Below are positions 1 through 8,633 of a DNA stretch of 36,908 nucleotides, piece after piece (the first letter of the stretch is position 1; every line of letters starts with the position of its first letter). The position numbers were made by a program, and so were the translations under genes. The notes under the pieces were generated by a model that did not search any database, was not told where the DNA came from, and worked only from the letters and a program-made list of their open reading frames with translations. The stretch is from RBG-16-66-20 sp038040245 (lineage in GTDB: Bacteria > Pseudomonadota > Gammaproteobacteria > Burkholderiales > SG8-39): the NCBI GenBank assembly GCA_038040245.1, contig JBBPIU010000017.1, positions 1 through 36,908 on the forward strand. The letters run 5' to 3'.

Positions 1-137
1 TTGACGCCGCGGCCCGACAGGCGCCGCGGCTGTCGCAGAGTGCGCTGGAGGCCCTTCAGGCCCTTTATCGCAAGCTCCCGGACTCGCCTGCCCGCAAGGC
101 TTTGAAAACCCTGCTCGATCATCACCTTAAGCCGTAG
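1..137 (+). CDS. DUF721/DciA-like protein, C-terminal fragment
   Basis: An open frame runs from the window edge to a TAG at 135-137 and encodes about 44 residues ending LLDHHLKP. The segment with LPDSPARKAL resembles the C-terminus of DUF721 (DciA-like) proteins, which in betaproteobacteria often sit beside lpxC and opposite to it. DciA proteins are linked to loading of the replicative helicase. Only the tail is visible, so the family call rests on a short resemblance plus gene position. The last 11 nt overlap the end of lpxC on the other strand. Confidence 0.5.
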   Translation, partial: DAAARQAPRLSQSALEALQALYRKLPDSPARKALKTLLDHHLKP

Positions 138-1044
138 CCTGGCGCATCAGGCCGGCGACCCCCGCGGGCGCCTCTTCGGCGCGCTCGAAAGTGACCACTT
201 CGAGCGCGGCCGGATCGGCCTTCAGTTCGCGCAGCAACCGGTTATTCAGCGCATGGCCGGACTTGTGGGCGCTGAACGCGGCCAAGAACGGCCCCCCGAG
301 CAGGTACAGGTCGCCGATCGCGTCCAGGATCTTGTGCCGGATGAATTCGTCGGCATAGCGCAGCCCTTCGGCATTCAGCACGCGGTGCTCGTCCAGCACC
401 ACGGCGTTCTCCAGGCCGCCGCCCAGGGCGAGGCCGACGTCGCGCAGGTCCTCGACGTCCTGCATGAAGCCATAGGTGCGGGCACGCGCGACTTCCTTGA
501 GGTAGGAAGTGGTGGCGAAATCCACGGTGAGCGAAGTGTTCGACTTCTCGATCACCGGATGGTCGTAGACGATCGAGAACGAGAGCTTGAATCCCTCGTA
601 GGGCTCCAGTACGGCCCATTTGTCGCCGTCCTTAGCCTCGATGCGCTTTTTCACGCGCAGGAAGCGCTTGGGCGCGCCCTGCTGCTCGATGCCGGCCTGC
701 TGGATCAGCAGCACGAAAGGCGCCGCGCTGCCGTCCATGATGGGTACTTCGGGTCCATCGAGGTCCACATAAACGTTGTCCACGCCCAGCCCGGCAAGCG
801 CCGACATCAGGTGTTCGACCGTATAAATCTTCGTGCCACCGCTCACCAGGCACGAGCACAGGCGCGTCTCGCCTACTAGATCGGCGCGCGCCGGTATTTC
901 GACCACCGTGGGCAGGTCCAGGCGTCGGAACACCACGCCGGTGTCCGGTGGCGCCGGACGCAGGGCGATGCGCACCTTCTGCCCGGTATGCAGGCCGACG
1001 CCGGTGGCGTGGACCAGCGACTTCAGGGTTCTTTGACGCAGCAT
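127..1044 (-). CDS. lpxC: UDP-3-O-acyl-N-acetylglucosamine deacetylase LpxC
   Basis: LpxC is the zinc-dependent deacetylase that commits UDP-3-O-acyl-GlcNAc to lipid A synthesis in the cytoplasm. The 305-residue product has the family's usual length. The Zn ligands are visible as H78 (in TVEHLMSA), H237 and D241 (in HKILDAIGD), with E77 and the catalytic-region H264 (in KSGHALNN). The ATG at 1044 starts MLRQRTLKSLV, the typical N-terminus. It follows ftsZ after 98 nt and a strong hairpin, so it probably has its own promoter. A TAGAAT hexamer ends 10 nt before the ATG and there is no Shine-Dalgarno. The gene shows the organism is Gram-negative with lipid A. Confidence 0.97.
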   Translation of the reverse strand: MLRQRTLKSLVHATGVGLHTGQKVRIALRPAPPDTGVVFRRLDLPTVVEIPARADLVGETRLCSCLVSGGTKIYTVEHLMSALAGLGVDNVYVDLDGPEVPIMDGSAAPFVLLIQQAGIEQQGAPKRFLRVKKRIEAKDGDKWAVLEPYEGFKLSFSIVYDHPVIEKSNTSLTVDFATTSYLKEVARARTYGFMQDVEDLRDVGLALGGGLENAVVLDEHRVLNAEGLRYADEFIRHKILDAIGDLYLLGGPFLAAFSAHKSGHALNNRLLRELKADPAALEVVTFERAEEAPAGVAGLMRQATA

Positions 1045-1054
1045 GAGGGGCGTG

Positions 1055-1060
1055 ATTCTA
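1055..1060 (-). promoter_or_regulatory. -10-like hexamer TAGAAT before lpxC
   Basis: On the minus strand TAGAAT (five of six matches to TATAAT) ends 10 nt before the lpxC ATG. No -35 match is seen at 16-18 nt and no Shine-Dalgarno lies between it and the ATG. Transcription from it would start within a few bases of the ATG, giving a leaderless or nearly leaderless mRNA. Confidence 0.45.
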
Positions 1061-1080
1061 CCAAGCGACGCGGAAGAATA

Positions 1081-1115
1081 GCTGCCGCCCCCCCGGCAAG
1101 GGTGGGGGCGGCAGC
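1081..1115 (-). terminator. Strong GC hairpin between ftsZ and lpxC
   Basis: GCTGCCGCCCCC at 1081-1092 is perfectly complementary to GGGGGCGGCAGC at 1104-1115, giving a 12-bp stem with an 11-nt loop. Read on the minus strand, it lies 27 nt after the ftsZ stop and is followed by TATTCTTCC, a weak T-rich tail. It probably ends or attenuates dcw transcription before lpxC. The short U-tract leaves open a role in protecting mRNA 3' ends. Confidence 0.7.
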
Positions 1116-1142
1116 CCGTCCGCGCTGCCCGTACGCTTGGCG

Positions 1143-2315
1143 CTAGTCCGCCTGCTTGCGCAGGAACGCCGGGATGTCGTACTTCTCGACGCCGCTGTTG
1201 GCGAGCGCCTCGACCTGCGCCGCGCGATCACGCTTGCGGAACACCGCCGGCGTATCCGACATCGCGTTGTAGTCGGGCGCGGACCCCGCCATTGCCACCG
1301 GTTGGTTGTCGGTCCCGGTCTTCTGGGTCACGACCAGCTGCGGCTTGTGCTGGCGCACGCCGAGCGGCTGGCCGAGGCCGGTCGCCACGACGGTGACCCG
1401 CAAATCCTCGCCGAGCGCATCGTCGTAGACGCCGCCGTAGATGATGGTGGCATCCTCGGCCGCGAAGGCGCGGATGGTGTTCATCACCTCCTTGGTCTCG
1501 CGCAGCTTGAGGCTGGTACGCGAAGCGGTGATGTTCACCAGTACGCCGCGCGCGCCGGCGAGGTTCACGCCTTCGAGCAGCGGGCAGGCGATCGCCTGCT
1601 CCGCGGCGATGCGCGCGCGGTCGACGCCGCTCGCCACCGCCGAGCCCATCATCGCCATGCCCTGCTCGCTCATCACGGTGCGCACGTCCTGGAAGTCCAC
1701 GTTCACCAGGCCGGGCTGGTTGATGATCTCGGCGATCCCGGCGACCGCGTTGTTCAGCACGTCATCGGCGGCCTCGAACGCGTCTTCCTGCGTCACCTCG
1801 TCGCCGAGCACCTCTTCCAGCTTGTCGTTCAGGATCACGATCAGCGAGTCGACGTGCGGCGCGAACTCTTCGATGCCCTGCTCGGCGATCTTCATGCGCT
1901 TGGAGCCTTCCCAGGTGAAAGGCTTGGTGACCACCGCCACGGTGAGGATGCCCAGCGAACGGGCCACCTCGGCGATGACCGGACCCGCGCCGGTGCCGGT
2001 GCCGCCGCCCATGCCGGCGGTGATGAACACCATGTGCGAGCCCGCCAGCGTTTCCTCGAGGCGATCGCGCTCCGCGATCGCCACCGTTCTCGCTTCCTCG
2101 GGTTTCGCTCCCGCCCCCAGCCCGCTGGTGCCGAGCTGGATCTGGTTGCGCGCCTTGCTGCGGGCGAGCACCTGCGCGTCGGTGTTCACGGCGTAGAACT
2201 CGACGCCTTCGACGCCCTGCTCGATCATGTGATCGACGGCGTTGCCGCCCGCGCCGCCGACGCCGATCACCTTGATCACGGGTCCTGCTGAACCTTCATT
2301 TACGATTTCGAACAT
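1143..2315 (-). CDS. ftsZ: Cell division GTPase FtsZ
   Basis: FtsZ is the tubulin-like GTPase that forms the cytokinetic Z ring. The 390-residue product has the N-terminal GVGGAGGNAV nucleotide-binding segment, the tubulin signature GGGTGTG, and the T7-loop region around NVDFQDV. It ends with the C-terminal peptide KYDIPAFLRKQAD, which binds FtsA and other partners. An in-frame ATG exists 33 codons upstream at 2414, but the ATG at 2315 gives the standard start MFEIVN and has AAGGAG seven nt upstream. It lies 28 nt after ftsA and is the last dcw gene before the hairpin. Confidence 0.98.
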   Translation of the reverse strand: MFEIVNEGSAGPVIKVIGVGGAGGNAVDHMIEQGVEGVEFYAVNTDAQVLARSKARNQIQLGTSGLGAGAKPEEARTVAIAERDRLEETLAGSHMVFITAGMGGGTGTGAGPVIAEVARSLGILTVAVVTKPFTWEGSKRMKIAEQGIEEFAPHVDSLIVILNDKLEEVLGDEVTQEDAFEAADDVLNNAVAGIAEIINQPGLVNVDFQDVRTVMSEQGMAMMGSAVASGVDRARIAAEQAIACPLLEGVNLAGARGVLVNITASRTSLKLRETKEVMNTIRAFAAEDATIIYGGVYDDALGEDLRVTVVATGLGQPLGVRQHKPQLVVTQKTGTDNQPVAMAGSAPDYNAMSDTPAVFRKRDRAAQVEALANSGVEKYDIPAFLRKQAD

Positions 2316-2343
2316 TTTTTTCTCCTTGCCGGTTGGACCAACA

Positions 2344-3573
2344 TCAAAAATTCCTCTGAAACCAATCGCGCATCCGTCCGAACACCGCCCGGACGGAGCC
2401 GTTTTGTTTGGCAACGCGCCCCTGCTGCAATTGGGAGGCGCCTTCGAGCAGCAGGCCCATGGCGGTGGCGTAGCGCGGGCTGCGCACCACCTCGGCGAGA
2501 CCGCCCTGGTACTTCGGCAGGCCGATGCGCACCGGCATGTGGAAGATCTCTTCGCCCAGCTCGACCATGCCCTGCATCATCGAGCTGCCGCCGGTGAGCA
2601 CGATTCCGGAGGACAGCAACTCCTCGTAGCCGGATTCGCGCAGCACCTGCTGCACCAGCGAAAACAGCTCCTCGGCGCGCGGCTCGATCACTTCGGCGAG
2701 CGTCTGGCGCGACATCACGCGCGGCGCGCGCTCGCCGATGCCTGGCACCTCGATCATTTCGTTCGGATCGGCGAGCTGGCGCAGCGCCACGCCGTGGCGC
2801 GTCTTGATGGCCTCGGCCTCGGCCGTCGGCGTGCGCAGGGCCATCGCGATGTCGTTGGTGATCTGGTCGCCGGCGATCGGGATCACCGCGGTGTGGCGGA
2901 TCGCGCCGTGGGTGAAGATCGCGAGGTCGGTGGTGCCGCCGCCGATGTCCACCAGGCACACGCCGAGGTCCCGCTCGTCGTCCGACAGCACCGCGCGCGC
3001 GGAGGCGAGCGGCTGCAGGATCAGGTCGTTCACATCCAGGCCGCAGCGCCGCACGCACTTGACGATGTTCTGCGCCGCCGACACCGCGCCCGTGACGATG
3101 TGCACCTTCACCTCCAGACGCACGCCGGACATGCCCACCGGCTCGCGCACGTCCTCCTGCCCGTCGATGATGAACTCCTGGCACAGCACGTGGAGGATCT
3201 GCTGGTCGGTCGGGATGTTCACCGCCTTCGCCGTTTCGACCGCGCGCTCCACGTCAACGGCGCTCACCTCGCGGTCTTTCACCGCCACCATGCCGGTGGA
3301 ATTGAAGCTGCGGATATGGCTGCCGGCGATGCCGGTGAAGGCCGAGGCGATCTTGCAGTCGGCCATCAGCTCGGCTTCCTCGAGCGCGCGCTGAATGCCC
3401 GCGACAGTGGATTCGATGTTGACCACCACGCCCTTCTTGAGGCCCTTGGATTCATGGTTGCCCATGCCGAGCACCTCCAGCAAGCCGTCGGGCCCAAGCT
3501 CGGCCACCAGCGCCGTCACCTTGGAGGTGCCGATGTCCAGGCCGACGACGAGGTTGCGGTTCTCTTTCGCCAT
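2344..3573 (-). CDS. ftsA: Cell division protein FtsA
   Basis: FtsA is the actin-fold ATPase that ties FtsZ polymers to the inner membrane and recruits later divisome proteins. The 409-residue product opens with the phosphate-1 motif VVGLDIGTSK, has the phosphate-2 motif VDIGGGTTDLA, and the adenosine motif GIVLTGGSS. It ends in an amphipathic membrane-targeting helix (VFGRMRDWFQRNF). An upstream in-frame start at 3732 would overlap ftsQ and add unrelated sequence, so the ATG at 3573 is preferred. That ATG lies one base after the ftsQ stop, behind GGAAGGGCTGAG. Confidence 0.97.
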   Translation of the reverse strand: MAKENRNLVVGLDIGTSKVTALVAELGPDGLLEVLGMGNHESKGLKKGVVVNIESTVAGIQRALEEAELMADCKIASAFTGIAGSHIRSFNSTGMVAVKDREVSAVDVERAVETAKAVNIPTDQQILHVLCQEFIIDGQEDVREPVGMSGVRLEVKVHIVTGAVSAAQNIVKCVRRCGLDVNDLILQPLASARAVLSDDERDLGVCLVDIGGGTTDLAIFTHGAIRHTAVIPIAGDQITNDIAMALRTPTAEAEAIKTRHGVALRQLADPNEMIEVPGIGERAPRVMSRQTLAEVIEPRAEELFSLVQQVLRESGYEELLSSGIVLTGGSSMMQGMVELGEEIFHMPVRIGLPKYQGGLAEVVRSPRYATAMGLLLEGASQLQQGRVAKQNGSVRAVFGRMRDWFQRNF

Positions 3574-3574
3574 C

Positions 3575-4321
3575 TCAGCCCTTCCAGCCGGCCACGCGCA
3601 GCGCGAAGCCGTTCGGGTAGCGCAGGTCCACGAAACGATGCTCGGCAGCGGCGCGGCGCGGCAGGCGTCCGAGCGATTCCGGGTAGGCGGCGACAAACCG
3701 CGCCAGGCGCTGCTCGACCGGCTCGGCGCCATCGCGGCCGAGCTCGAGATTCAGGCCGCCGATCTCACCGCCGGCCAGGCGCAGCTGCCATGCGTAGCGC
3801 GACGTCAGGACCACGCGATCGGGGATCTCTCCCAGCGGCGCGAGCAGTGCGGCGAAACGCCGGTAGCGCCGCGCCAGTTCGCCTTCGCTGCCCGCCGGGC
3901 CGGCGAACAGCGGCAGCTGCGCCGCGCTGCCGTCATCCATGGGCGCCGAGAAGGGCTCGCCAAAGGTATTCACCAGGCCGGTGCCGCCCCAGCGCGCGAA
4001 GGCGACGTGCTCTTCGAGCTTCACTTCGATGCGCTCCGGCCAGACGCGCCGCAGGTCCACGCGTCGCACCCAGGTGACCTGCTCGAGGCGGGCGCGCAGC
4101 GCGGCGAGATCGGCGGCGAAGAAATTGCCGCCGACGCCGTCCACCGCGTTTTTGATTTCAGCGGCGTCGGCATTCTTCAGGTCGCCCCGCACCACGATTT
4201 CCTTCAGCGGGAACAGCGGCGAGCGCAGCAGCAGCTGCAGGCCCGCAAAGGCAAACAGCAGCGCGGCTGCGCCGATCAGGGCGTTGGCCGCGAGATTCAG
4301 GAGCCGCGGGTTATCCCACAC
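3575..4321 (-). CDS. ftsQ: Cell division protein FtsQ
   Basis: FtsQ is a bitopic inner-membrane divisome protein that binds FtsL and FtsB. The 248-residue product has a short cytoplasmic N-terminus, a transmembrane helix at about residues 11-31, and a POTRA domain from about residue 37 (FPLKEIVVRGDLKN through VWPERIEVKLEEH). The FtsQ beta domain follows. The start is a GTG 11 nt inside the end of ddl, with GAAGGG upstream, so translation is probably coupled to ddl. The stop lies one base before ftsA. Confidence 0.94.
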   Translation of the reverse strand: MWDNPRLLNLAANALIGAAALLFAFAGLQLLLRSPLFPLKEIVVRGDLKNADAAEIKNAVDGVGGNFFAADLAALRARLEQVTWVRRVDLRRVWPERIEVKLEEHVAFARWGGTGLVNTFGEPFSAPMDDGSAAQLPLFAGPAGSEGELARRYRRFAALLAPLGEIPDRVVLTSRYAWQLRLAGGEIGGLNLELGRDGAEPVEQRLARFVAAYPESLGRLPRRAAAEHRFVDLRYPNGFALRVAGWKG

Positions 4322-5255
4322 GGCGCAGCCCTTCGCCTTGCACTTTGGCGCCCGCGAGGATTTGAACGCAGAGCTCTTCGTAGCTGACGCCGAGGGCGCG
4401 GGCCGCCATCGGCACCAGGCTGTGGCTCGTCATGCCGGGCGAGGTGTTCGCTTCGAGCAGCCAGGGATCGCCCTTGGCGTCGAGCATCAGGTCGACACGC
4501 CCCCAACCGGAGCAACCGACCAGCTTGAAAGCCTTGAGCGAGAGCGCTTTCAACGCCTCTTCCTTCTGCGCGGGCAGGCCGCAGGGACAGATGTACGTCG
4601 TGTCGTCGGTGAAGTACTTGGCCTGGTAGTCGTAGTTGCCCTGCGGCGCCTCGATGCGGATGAGCGGCAGCACCGCATCGGCGACGATGCTCGCGGTGTA
4701 TTCCGGCCCTTCAACGAGCTTCTCGGCCATCACGCTGCGGTCATAGTTGACGGCGAGTGCGTAGGCTTCCTCGAGTTCGCCCGCCGCGCGCACTTTGGTG
4801 ATGCCGATGGAAGAGCCTTCGTTCACCGGCTTGACGATGAGCGGAAAACCGAGCCTGCCCGCGGTGGCGCGGATATCGCCCGGTGCCGCGAGGTATTCGC
4901 AGGGCGGGGTCGGCAATCCGCTCGCCTGCCAGACGAGTTTTGCGCGCACCTTGTCCATGGCGAGCGCCGAGCCGAGCACGCCGCTGCCGGTATAGGGCAC
5001 GCCCAGCGCTTCCAGCACGCCCTGAACGGTGCCGTCCTCGCCGCCGCGCCCGTGCAGCGCGATGAAGCAGCGCGCGAATCCTTCGCGCTTCAGGTCGAAC
5101 AGGTCGCGTTCGGCCGGATCGAAGGCGTGCGCGTCAACCCCTTTCGAGCGCAAGGCCTTGAGCACGCCGCTGCCGCTCATGATCGAAATCTCGCGCTCGG
5201 CCGATTTCCCGCCCAGCAGCACGGCGACTTTGCCGAATTTTCCCGGCGCATTCAT
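4311..5255 (-). CDS. ddl: D-alanine--D-alanine ligase
   Basis: Ddl joins two D-alanines using ATP to make the dipeptide that MurF adds to the peptidoglycan precursor. The 314-residue product is the usual length for DdlB. It shows VAVLLGGKSAEREIS at the N-terminus, ALHGRGGEDG, the ATP-grasp core (FPLIVKPVNEGSSIGI), and the C-terminal metal and substrate loop LLEANTSPGMTSHSLVP. The ATG overlaps the murB stop as ATGA, and the 3' end overlaps ftsQ by 11 nt. Confidence 0.96.
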   Translation of the reverse strand: MNAPGKFGKVAVLLGGKSAEREISIMSGSGVLKALRSKGVDAHAFDPAERDLFDLKREGFARCFIALHGRGGEDGTVQGVLEALGVPYTGSGVLGSALAMDKVRAKLVWQASGLPTPPCEYLAAPGDIRATAGRLGFPLIVKPVNEGSSIGITKVRAAGELEEAYALAVNYDRSVMAEKLVEGPEYTASIVADAVLPLIRIEAPQGNYDYQAKYFTDDTTYICPCGLPAQKEEALKALSLKAFKLVGCSGWGRVDLMLDAKGDPWLLEANTSPGMTSHSLVPMAARALGVSYEELCVQILAGAKVQGEGLRRVG

Positions 5256-6175
5256 TCGGCCTCCCCGACAATGCGCACTTCGGCGACCAGACGGACATTG
5301 GTCTTTTCCTCGACCACCGCCTGCACGTGCAGGATCAGCCCCTCGATGTCGGCGGCACTGGCCGCGCCGCCCGGATTGACGATGAAGTTGGCGTGCTTCT
5401 CAGAGACACGGGCGCCGCCGCGCTCGAACCTTCTCAGCCCGCAGAACTGGATCAGTTTTGCCGCCGTCTTGCCTTCGGCCGGATTGCGGAACACGCTGCC
5501 CGCGTTCGGCAGCTGCAGCGGCTGCGTCGAGCGGCGCTTGGTCAGCAGCGCCTGCATGATGGCGCGCGATTCGTCCTTGTGGCCCTCGGGCAGCCTGAAA
5601 TGGGCCGAGGCGAACCATTCGTCGCCGTCGCTGCTGACGTCCGCCTTCAGCTCGCAGTGGCGGTAGCCGAACTCGAACTCTTCCCTGGCGCGCCGGCGCA
5701 GCTGGCCGCGCCGGTTGATGGTCACCACGCGCTCGACGATGTCCCAGGTTTCGCCGCCGTAGCAGCCGGCATTGCCTGCGAGCGCGCCGCCGACGGTGCC
5801 GGGAATCCCGGTGAGGAACTCCGCGCTGCCGAGGTTGTTGTCGGCCGCGAAGCGCGCGACCCGCGGGCAGGCGACGCCCGCCTCGGCATACAGCAGCCCG
5901 TCTTCCATGCGCGGGCGCTTGCTGGAGGCATAGGTCAATATCACCGTGCCGCGCCACCCGCCCTCGCGCACCAGCAGGTTCGAGCCCAGCCCGACGAACA
6001 GGATCGGCTCCTCCGGCGGCAGCTGCCCGAGAAACATGGACAGATCCTCGAGGTCCGCCGGCGCGAAGCAGCGATCCGCGGGGCCGCCGGCGTTCCAGCT
6101 CACGTGCCGCGACATCGGCTCGTCGCGCCGCAGCTCGCCGCGCAAGCCCTGGAAATGGATCGTCTCGGTGCTCAC
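5252..6175 (-). CDS. murB: UDP-N-acetylenolpyruvoylglucosamine reductase MurB
   Basis: MurB is the FAD-dependent enzyme that reduces UDP-GlcNAc-enolpyruvate to UDP-MurNAc. The frame stays open far upstream into murC, but the real start is the GTG at 6175, which overlaps the murC stop as GTGA. This gives 307 residues. Visible features are NAGGPADRCFAP, the FAD-binding LGLGSN-like FVGLGSNLLV, GIPGTVGGALAGNAGCYG, and the active-site SVFRNP with its serine. The length fits type I MurB. In classical Burkholderiales murB usually lies outside the dcw cluster, so its place between murC and ddl has taxonomic value. Confidence 0.95.
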   Translation of the reverse strand: MSTETIHFQGLRGELRRDEPMSRHVSWNAGGPADRCFAPADLEDLSMFLGQLPPEEPILFVGLGSNLLVREGGWRGTVILTYASSKRPRMEDGLLYAEAGVACPRVARFAADNNLGSAEFLTGIPGTVGGALAGNAGCYGGETWDIVERVVTINRRGQLRRRAREEFEFGYRHCELKADVSSDGDEWFASAHFRLPEGHKDESRAIMQALLTKRRSTQPLQLPNAGSVFRNPAEGKTAAKLIQFCGLRRFERGGARVSEKHANFIVNPGGAASAADIEGLILHVQAVVEEKTNVRLVAEVRIVGEAE

Positions 6176-7575
6176 GACAGTTGCGCCGCCACGTTGCCGA
6201 TCGAACCCGCGCCCATCGTGAGCACGATGTCGCCGTCGCGCGCCACGCGCCGGATGGCGTCCGCCAGCCGGCCGAGGTCCTCGATGAACACCGGATCGAC
6301 CTTGCCGGCGGAGCGCACGGCGCGCGCCAGGGACTGGCCGTCCGCGGCCGCGATCGCCGGCTCGCCCGCCGCGTAAACGTCGGCGAGGACCAGCGCATCG
6401 GCGGTGGACAGCACCTTCACGAAGTCCTCGAACAGGTCCCGCGTCCGGCTGTAGCGATGCGGCTGGAACGCCAGCACCAGCCGCCGGCCGGGAAACGCGC
6501 CGCGCGCGGCCGCGATGGTCGCCGCCATCTCCACCGGGTGGTGGCCGTAGTCGTCCACCAGGGTGAAGCGGCCGCCGCCGGGATTGGCCGCATCCAGGGC
6601 GATCTCGCCGCAGCGCTGGAAGCGCCGGCCCACGCCCCTGAATTCGGCAAGCGCTTTCAGGATCGATGGCTCCGGGATGCCGAGCTCCATGCCGATCGCA
6701 ATCGCCGCGAGCGAATTGAGCACGTTGTGATGGCCGGGCAGATTCAGCGTGACCTCCATCGGTTGCGCCCCGGGGTTCAGCACACCCGTGCGCCGCACCC
6801 TGAAGCGCATCTGCCCCGCCGCATGCTCGATGCCCTCGGCGCGCACCATCGCCTCCGCGCCCGTGCCGTAGGTCACCACGGGCTTGGAGACGAACGGCAG
6901 GATCTCGCGTACACACGGGTCATCCACGCACAGCACCGCACTGCCGTAGAAAGGCAGGTGCTGCAGGAAATGGACGAAGGCCTGCTTCAGCCGGGCGAAG
7001 TCGTGCTGGTAGGTCTCCATGTGGTCGGCATCGATGTTGGTGACCACCGCGAGCACCGGCTGCAATTGCAGGAAGCTCGCGTCCGACTCGTCGGCCTCGA
7101 CCACGATGAAATCGCCCGCGCCCAGGCGCGCATTCGACCCGGCGGCGTTCAGCCTGCCGCCGATCACGAAGGTCGGGTCCATGCCGCCCTCGGCGAGCAC
7201 GCTCGCCACCAGGCTGGTGGTGGTCGTCTTGCCGTGAGTGCCGGCAATCGCAATGCCCTGCTTGAGGCGCATCAGCTCGGCGAGCATCAGCGCGCGCGGC
7301 ACCACCGGGATGCGCCTCGCGCGCGCAGCAGCCACCTCCGGGTTGTCGCCCTTCACCGCGGTCGACACCACCACGGCGTCGGCGCCCTCGATGTTGACCT
7401 TGTCGTGCTTTACGGTGATCTTCGCGCCCAGGGTCGCCAGACGACGCGTCGCGGCGTTTTCCGCAAGGTCCGAGCCGCTCACCTGGAAGCCGAGGTTCAC
7501 CAGCACTTCGGCGATGCCGCTCATGCCCGCGCCGCCGATACCGACGAAATGGATGCGCCTGACCTTGTGCTTCAC
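6172..7575 (-). CDS. murC: UDP-N-acetylmuramate--L-alanine ligase MurC
   Basis: MurC adds L-alanine to UDP-MurNAc, the first of the four ATP-dependent Mur ligase steps. The 467-residue product has the N-terminal UDP-binding motif HFVGIGGAGMSG, the P-loop GTHGKTTTT at about 112-120, EADESDASF, and the C-terminal DDYGHHPVE and FQPHRYSRT motifs typical of MurC. The start is a GTG overlapping the murG stop as GTGA. Its own stop overlaps the murB start the same way. Confidence 0.97.
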   Translation of the reverse strand: MKHKVRRIHFVGIGGAGMSGIAEVLVNLGFQVSGSDLAENAATRRLATLGAKITVKHDKVNIEGADAVVVSTAVKGDNPEVAAARARRIPVVPRALMLAELMRLKQGIAIAGTHGKTTTTSLVASVLAEGGMDPTFVIGGRLNAAGSNARLGAGDFIVVEADESDASFLQLQPVLAVVTNIDADHMETYQHDFARLKQAFVHFLQHLPFYGSAVLCVDDPCVREILPFVSKPVVTYGTGAEAMVRAEGIEHAAGQMRFRVRRTGVLNPGAQPMEVTLNLPGHHNVLNSLAAIAIGMELGIPEPSILKALAEFRGVGRRFQRCGEIALDAANPGGGRFTLVDDYGHHPVEMAATIAAARGAFPGRRLVLAFQPHRYSRTRDLFEDFVKVLSTADALVLADVYAAGEPAIAAADGQSLARAVRSAGKVDPVFIEDLGRLADAIRRVARDGDIVLTMGAGSIGNVAAQLS

Positions 7576-8633
7576 CGGGCAAGCTCCGCGCAGCGGTCCG
7601 CGACGATACGCGCCGCATCGGGTTTTCCGAGTGACCTTGCCTTCTCCGCCATCGCAAGCAGGGCCTCGCGGTCGACAGACCGGACAAGGTTCGCAAGCAC
7701 CTCGGCGGTGAGCTCCTTTTGCGAGAGCAGGATCGCGGCCCCCTTGTCGGCGAGAAAACGCGCATTGGCGCTCTGGTGGTCGTCCACCGCGTGCGGGAAC
7801 GGCACCAGCACGCTCGCCATGCCGCCCGCCGAGAGCTCGGCGATGGTCATCGCGCCGGCGCGGCAGATGACAAGGTCGGCTTCGGCGTAGCGCTGCGCCA
7901 TGTCGTCGATGAAAGCGAGCAGTTCGCCCTGGACGTTTTCCCGCCCGTAATTTTTTTTCAGGGATGCCAGATGTTTTTCACCGGATTGATGGACCACCAG
8001 CGGTCTTTCCGCGGCAGGCAAAAGAGCCAGTGCCTTGGGCACCACCTCGTTCAAGGCCTGCGCCCCCAGGCTGCCGCCCACCACCAGGACACGCAGCGGC
8101 CCGCTCCTGCCGGCGTAACGCGCGGCCGGCTGCGCAATCGCGGCAATTTCCGCGCGCACCGGATTACCGGTCCATTCGGCGTTCTTCAGCGCCTCCGGAA
8201 ACGCAGCCAGAGATTTGTCGGCGATGCCGGCGAGCACGCGATTGGTGAGCCCGGCGATCGCGTTCTGTTCGTGCACCGCGAGCGGCCGGGCGAAGAGCGA
8301 GGCCATCATGCCGCCGGGGAACGCAACGTAGCCGCCCATGCCGAGCACGACGTCGGGCCGGATGCGAAAGATCGCGATTCCGCTTTGCCAGAAACCGATC
8401 AGCAGGTTGAGCGGCAGCAGCAGCTTTGCCGCGAGACCCTTGCCGCGCAGCGCCGCGGCGCGGATCCACTCCACCGGATAGCCGCGCGCGGGAACCAGCC
8501 GGGCTTCCATGCCGCTGCGCGCGCCCATCCAGACGACATTCCATCCACGGCCGCGCATCTCGTCCGCCACCGCGAGTCCGGGGAAAACATGACCCCCCGT
8601 TCCCCCCGCCATGATGAGGATCGTTTTACTCAT
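7572..8633 (-). CDS. murG: Lipid II glycosyltransferase MurG
   Basis: MurG moves GlcNAc from UDP-GlcNAc to lipid I at the cytoplasmic face of the inner membrane, making lipid II. The 353-residue product opens MSKTILIMAGGTGGHVFPGL, with the GGTGGH motif at 10-15. It has the C-terminal donor-binding stretch ICRAGAMTIAELSAGG and the FPHAVDDHQ motif. A longer TTG-started frame from 8699 would overlap ftsW and add 22 residues not seen in MurG, so the ATG at 8633 is chosen. No Shine-Dalgarno precedes this ATG; it overlaps the stop of a 16-codon mini-ORF as ATGA. Confidence 0.96.
   Translation of the reverse strand: MSKTILIMAGGTGGHVFPGLAVADEMRGRGWNVVWMGARSGMEARLVPARGYPVEWIRAAALRGKGLAAKLLLPLNLLIGFWQSGIAIFRIRPDVVLGMGGYVAFPGGMMASLFARPLAVHEQNAIAGLTNRVLAGIADKSLAAFPEALKNAEWTGNPVRAEIAAIAQPAARYAGRSGPLRVLVVGGSLGAQALNEVVPKALALLPAAERPLVVHQSGEKHLASLKKNYGRENVQGELLAFIDDMAQRYAEADLVICRAGAMTIAELSAGGMASVLVPFPHAVDDHQSANARFLADKGAAILLSQKELTAEVLANLVRSVDREALLAMAEKARSLGKPDAARIVADRCAELAR

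Noticed and set aside
1137..4077. Long plus-strand open frames opposite ftsZ and ftsA
   Set aside because: They are antisense frames kept open by high GC, rich in His, Arg and Ala with no family motifs, while the minus strand encodes clear FtsZ and FtsA.
5252..6916. A 554-residue murB frame extending far into murC
   Set aside because: The extra N-terminus is Arg/Gly-rich out-of-frame murC sequence; the GTG at 6175 overlapping the murC stop gives a normal MurB.
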